Below are positions 1-6,196 of a DNA stretch of 10,698 nt, piece by piece. Source of the DNA: G039029935 sp039029935 (GTDB taxonomy: Bacteria > Chloroflexota > Anaerolineae > Caldilineales > Caldilineaceae); contig JBCCFC010000357.1 in NCBI GenBank assembly GCA_039029935.1, forward strand, positions 1-10,698. The letters run 5' to 3'. Each line of letters opens with the position of its first letter. Positions within the stretch are counted from its first letter, which is position 1. Both the position numbers and the translations under genes were made by a program. A model generated the notes under the pieces. That model was not told the DNA's origin. It worked only from the letters and a program-made list of their open reading frames with translations, and made no database searches.

Positions 1-38
1 AAATGGTTTGTATTTTGCAAAATACAAACCATTTTTTT
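1..38. terminator. Perfect palindrome with T-run, probable bidirectional terminator
   Basis: Positions 1-17 are the exact reverse complement of 18-34, giving a 17-bp stem with essentially no loop, followed on the plus strand by seven Ts (32-38). Read on the plus strand this is a textbook intrinsic terminator for a gene lying to the left. Read on the minus strand it lies about 80 bp past the stop of the LRR-C11 gene and is preceded by an A-run. The T-run expected after it would fall outside the window, so its role for the minus-strand gene is an inference. The AT-rich stem and position fit a shared terminator between convergent genes. Confidence 0.75.
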
Positions 39-116
39 ACATATAATCTCATATCCCTACGATTCGAGTGAATATTTCATTTTGTGGGATAGCCTTATGC
101 TCTCACGCAATCTATG

Positions 117-3100
117 CTAATCTATCTGCTGTTCGATAACAGGCAAATAGATATGACTGTGATATAGTGGTCCCACTGCGTGTGGAATCAAATCGATTGT
201 CGATGATGACAGTTCATCCATCGGATCCTCCGGCGTATTTATTGGGGGAATGCCACTGAGCAAAAATGTGGTCCAGCCCCAATCCTTGGTAAGATTGGGA
301 AATAGGCGATGGTTAATGTAATCGTCAAAGGACTTGTTTCCCATTTTTTTGGAGAAAGGGTAGAAGATCCCAATACCATTGGCCTTATCCAAGTTGATTT
401 CTATGGTTGTACCACTAAGTTGATCATAGTATTCACCGGACATTGTACGTGTAAACATGACGAATGATGTCAATTCACGCTTGACATCCGCTGCGGCACG
501 AGCAACAGCCTCACTGTACTCAAATGAGACGAACGCATCTGTAAGCCCGGGTAAATCAATATAAAAATCAGTTTGATGATCCAAATGATAGTCATTGGAG
601 TCGTAGATTTGGACACTATTACGGATGTCTTGCAAAATGATTTGAGGGTCACCAGCACTACCTTCAGGGGTTTCGATATAATCATCTAACGCTTGACCAA
701 GTACACTGATGGTTGTTTTCATGCTGTCGTAGTGTTGCATATCGAACACCGAAATCGTATAGGGGTATGCCCTCATTGTTAATTTGTCGGCATAATATCG
801 TGCCACATTCTGTGCATAGTCCTTGGGGGTCTGTGACTCACCAGCGAATGCACGATACTGTTCATAGGCAAAGATCGCCCATGCTGTATTTGGAGATGCG
901 ATGACATAATGTGCCAACCCTTCCACAATGGATGTATTCTCAAATAGACCAAAGGAGCAGCCATCAAAGTGAACCACATCAAAATGTAACCCGTGTGTTC
1001 GATTCACATTTTCAATCGCCGTACGAATCTCCTGTGGTTCCAATAAAGCTCGATTCCCTTCGAGGTTCGTCGTGTTGTCAGGTCCAATACCCAGCGAGCC
1101 ATTCGCATGTCCGAGAATGGACAACATGTTGTATCCGCTTAGGCTATGTTTGTCGATTCCCCATTTCAAAAAGTTTTCCAACGTTATTGAGTCATCCATC
1201 CGCACTTCGCCTAATGGTTGAGCGGACCACTCCCCAAACTCATCAAGAACATAATAAAATGAATCATCTGGACTTGCCCCATCAAATAACATCAATATCC
1301 GTACACCCGGCTGATGTATCCCTTGTAAGGATTCAATCCGTGCCAACATCCCTTTATCAATTTGATTGCCGAGATACGGATAGAGATCGTTATCAGCTAT
1401 GACATACATGAAAATCGTGCGCGTCTGACTAAGGGGCGTTGTTGGCGGCGGTGGGGGTGTATCACCAAGCTCGGTCGTTACTTGGATATACTCTGTATAC
1501 CCACTCCAGAGGTCTATATGATGATTTGCATGTGCAGGGATATGGGTGCGCATACGGACAGAGTACGTTGTATCGGGCAATAGATTTGCAATTGGCACGG
1601 TCGTCTCGGCAATATCAACAGTATATGTTTGGTTGTCATCTATATCATGACGCACCTCAATCTCATACTCGCCACCGATTCCTTGCAATTCAATCGGTGA
1701 CCATGAGAGCAGTATGCTATCATGAGACTGTGACGTACCTGTTAACCCTTTGGGTGATAGTGTTTGTGTATTCGCCCAGCCCGGTCGTTGGCTAGCAGGT
1801 AATGAACCAGATAATGGCGCAACATCATCGCTCCAATCGATACAGTTGTAATCCAAAAAGAGTGTTTCTATGGTCATATAGATTGTTGATGGGAGATAAC
1901 CATATGATGGACCGTCGCAATGCAACAGATTGGCACGAAGGTCAAGCGTTTCTAGCTTGAGGTGTTCGCCAATATCATCAGGGACAGTGCGCAATCTGTT
2001 GGACGAGAGGTCTAATTGTATCAGGTTGGGTAATTTATCCGTGATTGATGGCAATTGATCAATGTTGTTGCCACGAATATTTAAGTAGCGCAAGTTCGGT
2101 AATTCATCTAGTGTGTCAGGGAATACACCCAGATCATTATCACCTAATTCCAGCGTGTGTACGCTGATCAGAGATGAATTGTCAAATGAGACGGTCTGCA
2201 ACAGGTTGCCGTTGAGTGCGAGTTCCTCTAGCGCAGATAAATTGTTGATTTTCTCCGGCAAACTGGTCAGTTGGTTGTTGGAAAGTTCCAATCTTTTTAA
2301 GTTGTACAGGCCGAATAGGAACTCAGGGATATCGGTAATATCGTTGCCATTGAGTTTAAGGTCTGTCAATGAAGATAATTCACCAATCTCATGAGACAAT
2401 GTGAGTGAAGGGTTGTCACTAAGCCAGAGTGTTTTTAACCCGTCAAGATCAAACAGGGAAGGGGACAGTGTTTCTAATGCCATGTTGTCCAAGCGCAGAT
2501 GTTTGAGCTTTGTCAAAGCATGAAACTCAAAGGGGATATGACGGCTTGGATTGTCACTGAGGTTGAGGTCTTGTAACCGCTCCATATCACCAATTGTTTG
2601 GGGAATTTCGACCAATTCATTTTCTTGCAGTGTCAGCTCTTGTAACGCCTCAAGATCGCTAATTTCTGGCGGGATGCGAGTCAGTCTGTTGCCGTTCAGA
2701 GCAAGAATGGTTAATGTGCTGAGTTGTGTGACTTCAATTGGAAATTGCCCGATTTGATTATTTTGAAGCGATAGATATGTCAGGTTGGACAGTGTACTGA
2801 TTTCGGGTGGAAGTTGATCAATACGGTTGTCATCCAGCGAAAGGGCTGTGAGGTTGGATAAGTGTCCAATATTTTTATCAATACGGTTGATATGATTATT
2901 GTTGAGTGATAGGCTGTCAAGTTGGGCGAGTGCATAGATTTCATCAGGGATTTGGGTAAACTGATTGTCATTGAGTTGCAATTCAGTCAGGTTGGTCAAG
3001 GTATTGAATCCAACGGGTAGATGGGTTAGCCCATTTCGATTTAATTGTAACGTTTTTAGCGTACTCAAATTACCGAGTTGCATCGGCAGGCTAACCGCTG

Positions 3101-3512
3101 GATTCCCACTCAGTTTGAGTGTAAGTAACTGGGTCAGATCGCCAATATCCTCGGGCAGTTCACCCATTAGCCCTTGGTCGCGTAGGTCAAGTCTTGTGAC
3201 AGAGCGATTTTTACAGGTAACGCCATCCCACTCACAGGGGTCATGTCCAGCCTCCAACCAATCATCCGCATCCGCCCACGATGCCCCATTGGTCTGTTGA
3301 TAGATTGTGACCAGAACTCGGCACTCTTCTTCTCGGAGTGTATTGACATCGCCACAGTCAAAATCCAACTGCGTGGGATGAACGTCGGTCATTGTCTCTA
3401 TCGTCGTTTCTACCCCAGGCGGGGCTGCAACGCTATTTCGGTATGCACTGGACCCTGAAACACATATACTTGCACAGAGGCAGATTCGTATAGCGGTTTT
3501 GATAAATGTCAC
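117..3512 (-). CDS. Secreted LRR-FN3-clostripain-like (C11) cysteine peptidase
   Basis: This 1131-residue protein is probably exported and acts outside the cell. Residues 1-23 form a signal peptide (basic start, hydrophobic core, likely cleavage after SSA); no lipobox is evident. Residues 62-104 form a plant-like LRR N-cap with the CEWDGVTC motif. About 19 leucine-rich repeats of 23 residues follow (105-542, pattern LxxLxLxxNxLxxLPxxI), then a C-cap with two Cys. An FN3-like domain spans about 587-680 and a Pro-rich hinge 683-694. The C11 domain starts near 699. Its predicted catalytic His is H802 (LGHANG) and its Cys is C852 (FDGCSFG), with an Asp two residues before the Cys, as in family members that cleave after Arg or Lys. 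The tail ends in IYLPVIEQQID. The start is GTG at 3512, supported by AAGGAG eight bases upstream; the stop is TAG. The substrate is unknown; the LRRs probably bind it or a surface partner. Confidence 0.95.
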   Translation of the reverse strand: MTFIKTAIRICLCASICVSGSSAYRNSVAAPPGVETTIETMTDVHPTQLDFDCGDVNTLREEECRVLVTIYQQTNGASWADADDWLEAGHDPCEWDGVTCKNRSVTRLDLRDQGLMGELPEDIGDLTQLLTLKLSGNPAVSLPMQLGNLSTLKTLQLNRNGLTHLPVGFNTLTNLTELQLNDNQFTQIPDEIYALAQLDSLSLNNNHINRIDKNIGHLSNLTALSLDDNRIDQLPPEISTLSNLTYLSLQNNQIGQFPIEVTQLSTLTILALNGNRLTRIPPEISDLEALQELTLQENELVEIPQTIGDMERLQDLNLSDNPSRHIPFEFHALTKLKHLRLDNMALETLSPSLFDLDGLKTLWLSDNPSLTLSHEIGELSSLTDLKLNGNDITDIPEFLFGLYNLKRLELSNNQLTSLPEKINNLSALEELALNGNLLQTVSFDNSSLISVHTLELGDNDLGVFPDTLDELPNLRYLNIRGNNIDQLPSITDKLPNLIQLDLSSNRLRTVPDDIGEHLKLETLDLRANLLHCDGPSYGYLPSTIYMTIETLFLDYNCIDWSDDVAPLSGSLPASQRPGWANTQTLSPKGLTGTSQSHDSILLSWSPIELQGIGGEYEIEVRHDIDDNQTYTVDIAETTVPIANLLPDTTYSVRMRTHIPAHANHHIDLWSGYTEYIQVTTELGDTPPPPPTTPLSQTRTIFMYVIADNDLYPYLGNQIDKGMLARIESLQGIHQPGVRILMLFDGASPDDSFYYVLDEFGEWSAQPLGEVRMDDSITLENFLKWGIDKHSLSGYNMLSILGHANGSLGIGPDNTTNLEGNRALLEPQEIRTAIENVNRTHGLHFDVVHFDGCSFGLFENTSIVEGLAHYVIASPNTAWAIFAYEQYRAFAGESQTPKDYAQNVARYYADKLTMRAYPYTISVFDMQHYDSMKTTISVLGQALDDYIETPEGSAGDPQIILQDIRNSVQIYDSNDYHLDHQTDFYIDLPGLTDAFVSFEYSEAVARAAADVKRELTSFVMFTRTMSGEYYDQLSGTTIEINLDKANGIGIFYPFSKKMGNKSFDDYINHRLFPNLTKDWGWTTFLLSGIPPINTPEDPMDELSSSTIDLIPHAVGPLYHSHIYLPVIEQQID
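1887..3200 (-). repeat. About 19 tandem leucine-rich repeats (23 residues each)
   Basis: Within the LRR-C11 gene, residues 105-542 divide into consecutive 23-residue units (the first is 24) of the form LxxLxLxxNxLxxLPxxIxxLxx. Most units keep the Leu skeleton and the Asn. Units 10 to 12 and 15 depart most from the pattern, with the LP replaced in some. The array is capped before by a Cys-containing N-cap and after by a segment with C531 and C556. It should fold as one curved solenoid for protein binding. The DNA copies have diverged, so the array is old rather than a recent slippage product. Confidence 0.93.
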
Positions 3513-3520
3513 CCTAAATA

Positions 3521-3526
3521 CTCCTT
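3521..3526 (-). promoter_or_regulatory. Shine-Dalgarno AAGGAG setting the GTG start
   Basis: On the minus strand AAGGAG is followed by eight bases and then GTG at 3512. No ATG lies at a comparable distance in this frame, and the residues that follow form a signal peptide. This supports GTG rather than a downstream ATG as the start of the LRR-C11 gene. Confidence 0.85.
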
Positions 3527-3548
3527 TTGGTTATGACTGATTTATGTT

Positions 3549-3578
3549 TCTAGGCAAACGTTGAACCGTTTGCCTAGA
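3549..3578. promoter_or_regulatory. 12-bp inverted repeat at the predicted transcription start of the LRR-C11 gene
   Basis: Positions 3549-3560 and 3567-3578 are perfectly complementary (core CTAGGCAAACG), separated by TTGAAC. No T-run follows on either strand, so it is not a good terminator. It overlaps by five bases the downstream end of the promoter-like element at 3574-3611 and lies 37 bp before the start codon. It could be an operator covering the -10/+1 region or a hairpin at the 5' end of the mRNA; the sequence does not decide between these. Confidence 0.65.
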
Positions 3579-3611
3579 TAGATAAACCGCTTTTTTTGAA
3601 AAATTCCTCAA
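3574..3611 (-). promoter_or_regulatory. Shared bipartite promoter-like element, copy 1
   Basis: On the minus strand this reads TTGAGG, 17 nt, then GGTTTATCTATCTAG. Two further copies with exactly the same spacing lie upstream of the other two genes. TTGAGG (or the GGAA it overlaps) would be the upstream box and GGTTTAT the downstream box. A TTG box paired with TTTAT would need a 19-nt spacer, longer than usual for the housekeeping sigma factor. GGAA-N15-GGTTTAT resembles extracytoplasmic-function sigma promoters in layout. The GGTTTAT box is 70 bp before the GTG start. Promoter function is inferred from conservation and position. Confidence 0.7.
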
Positions 3612-3685
3612 AAAATTTAGCTGTCATGAGAAAAAGAAGCATTTAGGATGGCTACGGAATTAGTATCAGGGCTATTGAGAACGGT

Positions 3686-5989
3686 CTAGCGGGTGACAAC
3701 AGGCAGATAGACAAAGTTATTCGGAACTGGTCCTATTGGTGTTCCGGGGTCGCCTGCTGAACCTATATCAGGATATAGTTGACGAGGAAACAACGGTGGT
3801 ACTACATCGATGTCACTCAAATCTGGGTTTAGTGTGAGCAATGGTGGTATACCTGTGGCGAGAAATTCCTTCCAGCCCCAATCTGTGGTGATGTTACGGA
3901 ATATCTCGTCCGTTGTATATTTCTCCCATGCATCTGCACCTAATGCACGTGAATAAGGATAGAAGATACCAATACCATTTGATTTTTCAAGATCGATGTC
4001 GATAGTTTCATTAAGGAAGTCATAAAAAAATTGACCACTTTTATGTCGTTCAAAGTAGACAAAATCATTCACGATATCAATGACATTGCTAGAGTTGTTG
4101 ACAACATCCGCATCTGGGAATTCGTCCAAAGCCATTGCAAAGCCTAATAAGTCAACATAGTGGTCATTATCTTCCTCAATGAGATAATCACCAGAATCAT
4201 AGATTTGAACACCTGCTCGGATAGTGCGTAGTTCTTCTCTGCGGGACTCGTTATCACCGACATAGGCAGCGAGAGCCTTTCCGAGTTCACCAACGGTCCC
4301 CGTCAACTGCGTATAAAACGCCATATCAAAAACAGAAATTGTATAGGGGTATCCTAAGCCTTCTAATTTATTTGCATAGTGGGTTGCAACATTTTTCGCA
4401 TATTCAGCGGGTGTTGATGATTCACCTGCTATCCCGCGATAGACATCATAGTCAAAAATGCCCCAACCCGTGTTGGGTGATGCAATCACATAGTCAGCTA
4501 ATCCCTCCACAATGCTTGTGTTCTCGAGTAGACCAAACGAGCATCCATCAAACTGTACAACATCAATGCGTTCAAAGTCCTCGACCGCACGAATGGCATT
4601 ACGAATTTCGCTTGGTTCTAGTAGAGATCGTGGGGCTTCAATATCACTAGTGATATCCGGGCCTAGTCCTCGTACCCCATTGGCATGTCCTAAGATTGAT
4701 AGTGCATAGTAGTCGCTTTCAAATCGGTCTAGTCCCCACTCAAGGAAGGTACTAAGCGTTTCTGAATCATCCATACGTACTTCCTCTCGTGACAATATAT
4801 CGGCATGACCAGATGGGCTAAGTGTGTAGTAAATCGAGTCGCCGATAGCTGGTCCATCAAGTAGAACAACCATCTGCACATTGGTTTCGAGTGTACCTTC
4901 CAGTGCTTTCAACCGTTTTAACATCCCATTCCCAATGCTATCCCCCAAGTATGGATAGAGATCATTGTCACCTATTGCATAGACAAAAAGAGTCCATGAT
5001 GGTGGTATTGGAGTGGGTGATGGAGTTGGTGATGGAGTTGGGGTTGGTGATGGGGTTGCGCCAGGTGTTGAAGTTGGAATCGGGGTCGTGTTGATTTGGT
5101 TACTAGAACTCGATATAATGCGGATACTGTAACGAGTATCATCGCCATAGCTAGCCTGTGGGTGTTGAATCTTGAGATAGTAAAAACCACCCTGAGATTG
5201 AATATCAAACTCTATTCCATTCCCTGTCCCTGGGATGCCATCAGGATTGCACGCCCTATGATATTCAACTTCAATATCTGTATCAACACCTATAGGATCA
5301 ATTTCCACACGATAGTTCTCACCATTATCAGTTTCGAACCATATCCAGTCTACATCCTTGCTGCCATCCTCCATCATCAAATTGTGTTCTTGAGCAGGGT
5401 CATTGACAACAAAGACAGTCGCATCTTGACACTCATCATCCTGTTCAAAGCGGTCAGGCATGTTGGGAACGGTATATGTCTTGCTCATCTGGTTATCGTC
5501 CTCATTCGCCTCCTCAACAGCATTCTCCCAAGGTGGGTCTACCCATGCATAAACAGTCGTATCGCCACCGGAGAATTGGTGGTCTGTGCGGGCAAAGTTA
5601 AATGTGTCGCCGGGGTCCATGTCCTGCCCTCGAAAGATACGCGTGGTGTAGACAGTTGACTCGGTGATAGGGTCATCGGTTGGGGCGACATAGATATAGA
5701 TGCGGAATCCAGCAGGGGCGACCGCATCGCCAACGTTCTCAATGGTGACATTGATATCGGCTTTAGATGGGTTCTCTGCGTCTACTGGATCAAATGTGAT
5801 ATCAATGACTCGTAGGTCAGGTCCTGTATTGGGGCGCTGTGTGCGCTCATTGATAGCTGGTGTTTCATCAGGGATGCTGGCCTGCAATGTGCTGGCGACC
5901 GTGCCAAAAGAGGCCAAGCAGAGCATAAGCGTGATCATGATGCTTCGATAGCGGTATCGTTGTCTTGTTGTCGAAATCGGTGTTTGCAT
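3686..5989 (-). CDS. Secreted CARDB-PPC-clostripain-like (C11) cysteine peptidase
   Basis: This 767-residue protein is probably exported. It has a basic N-terminus (RQRYRYR), a hydrophobic segment at about 17-35, and likely cleavage near LQA at 37. Residues 57-174 look like a CARDB-type β-sandwich adhesion domain (DLRVIDITF near the start, ENAVEEANEDDN near the end). Residues 179-293 resemble a PPC (bacterial pre-peptidase C-terminal) domain (DRFEQDD, VDWIWFE, FYYLKI). A Thr/Pro/Ser hinge spans 302-331. The C11 domain starts near 332, with predicted catalytic H435 (LGHANG) and C483 (FDGCSFG), 48 residues apart. The tail ends in FVYLPVVTR. The C11 part is visibly closer to that of the LRR protein than to that of the Kelch protein. 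The start is ATG with AGAAGGA seven bases upstream; the stop is TAG. I see no strong terminator between it and the next gene. An active secreted protease with Arg/Lys preference is the likely role; the substrate is unknown. Confidence 0.95.
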   Translation of the reverse strand: MQTPISTTRQRYRYRSIMITLMLCLASFGTVASTLQASIPDETPAINERTQRPNTGPDLRVIDITFDPVDAENPSKADINVTIENVGDAVAPAGFRIYIYVAPTDDPITESTVYTTRIFRGQDMDPGDTFNFARTDHQFSGGDTTVYAWVDPPWENAVEEANEDDNQMSKTYTVPNMPDRFEQDDECQDATVFVVNDPAQEHNLMMEDGSKDVDWIWFETDNGENYRVEIDPIGVDTDIEVEYHRACNPDGIPGTGNGIEFDIQSQGGFYYLKIQHPQASYGDDTRYSIRIISSSSNQINTTPIPTSTPGATPSPTPTPSPTPSPTPIPPSWTLFVYAIGDNDLYPYLGDSIGNGMLKRLKALEGTLETNVQMVVLLDGPAIGDSIYYTLSPSGHADILSREEVRMDDSETLSTFLEWGLDRFESDYYALSILGHANGVRGLGPDITSDIEAPRSLLEPSEIRNAIRAVEDFERIDVVQFDGCSFGLLENTSIVEGLADYVIASPNTGWGIFDYDVYRGIAGESSTPAEYAKNVATHYANKLEGLGYPYTISVFDMAFYTQLTGTVGELGKALAAYVGDNESRREELRTIRAGVQIYDSGDYLIEEDNDHYVDLLGFAMALDEFPDADVVNNSSNVIDIVNDFVYFERHKSGQFFYDFLNETIDIDLEKSNGIGIFYPYSRALGADAWEKYTTDEIFRNITTDWGWKEFLATGIPPLLTLNPDLSDIDVVPPLFPRQLYPDIGSAGDPGTPIGPVPNNFVYLPVVTR
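4997..5086 (-). repeat. Thr-Pro-Ser-Pro linker encoded by short tandem repeats
   Basis: Residues 302-331 of the CARDB-PPC-C11 protein are a low-complexity run of TP and SP pairs. At DNA level it consists of near-identical units (plus strand GGTGATGGAGTT and variants). It is a flexible extracellular hinge between the binding domains and the peptidase. Such repeats are prone to slippage, so linker length may vary between strains. The LRR protein has a much shorter Pro hinge at the same place. Confidence 0.88.
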
Positions 5990-6032
5990 TCTTTATTCCT
6001 TCTTTGGTTTAAAATGATTGAGAACTTGATAA

Positions 6033-6128
6033 CATGGAATGGCGATTAAATAATTTGCCCATTTGGCTCAGACCCACACGGGGCGTGCTGACTGAACATG
6101 TGTAGGTTATTTAATCTCCATTCCTATG
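6033..6128 (-). promoter_or_regulatory. Long structured leader of the CARDB-PPC-C11 gene
   Basis: Positions 6036-6053 and 6107-6124 form an 18-bp inverted repeat with one mismatch (6043/6117), extended by CAT/ATG around a single bulged base. The 53-nt interior can form a second stem, TCAG (6068-6071) with CTGA (6088-6091), capped by CACG-GGG-CGTG (6077-6087). The whole lies between the promoter-like element and the start codon, so it would be in the 5' leader. No T-run follows it. I could not match it to a known riboswitch. It could be an mRNA-stabilising hairpin, a regulatory RNA structure or a remnant of a small repeat element. Confidence 0.6.
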
Positions 6129-6161
6129 TATATAAACCTGTCAAATTCGGAATTTCCCCAA
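6124..6161 (-). promoter_or_regulatory. Shared bipartite promoter-like element, copy 2
   Basis: On the minus strand: TTGGGG, 17 nt, GGTTTATATACATAG. The box spacing is the same as in the other two copies. The GGTTTAT box is 143 bp before the ATG of the CARDB-PPC-C11 gene. The element overlaps the terminator hairpin of the upstream Kelch gene (6137-6190), so termination and initiation signals share sequence here. Confidence 0.7.
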
Positions 6162-6190
6162 AAAATTTCTCAATTCACGAATTTGACAGG
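6137..6190 (-). terminator. Stem-loop terminator of the Kelch-C11 gene
   Basis: CCTGTCAAATTCG at 6137-6149 pairs perfectly with 6178-6190. The stem continues for five more pairs (6150-6154 with 6172-6176) past one bulged base (6177), leaving a 17-nt loop. It begins six bases after the TAA stop of the Kelch gene. On the minus strand it is followed by TTTATATA, a short, imperfect U-tract. The stem strength and position favour a terminator. The long loop and its overlap with the next promoter-like element are unusual. Confidence 0.7.
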
Positions 6191-6196
6191 ATAATT

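Noticed and set aside
52..91. TATCCC/GGGATA inverted repeat after the LRR-C11 gene as a second terminator
   Set aside because: It has only six pairs with a 28-nt loop and no T-run; the palindrome at 1-34 is much stronger.
911..1402. Plus-strand open frame of 163 codons
   Set aside because: It is antisense to the conserved C11 domain of the LRR protein; the product is rich in Ser, His, Arg and Pro with no recognisable motif.
1887..3200. Regularly spaced repeats that might suggest a CRISPR array
   Set aside because: The 69-bp periodicity is the LRR coding pattern; units are diverged and in frame, with no identical repeats or unique spacers.
3592..3615. TTTTTTGA/TCAAAAAA repeat as terminator of the CARDB-PPC-C11 gene
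   Set aside because: It has eight nearly all A-T pairs and no T-run after it on the minus strand; it falls inside the promoter-like element and probably reflects its AT-rich spacer.
5096..5659. Plus-strand open frame of 187 codons
   Set aside because: It lies wholly inside the CARDB-PPC-C11 gene, has no ribosome binding site I can see, and its composition (long runs of Ile, Val and Leu without domain pattern) is that of an antisense reading.
6033..6128. Known riboswitch in the gene 5989-3686 leader
   Set aside because: I looked for cyclic-di-GMP and cobalamin-type conserved cores and saw none; only secondary structure supports an RNA role.
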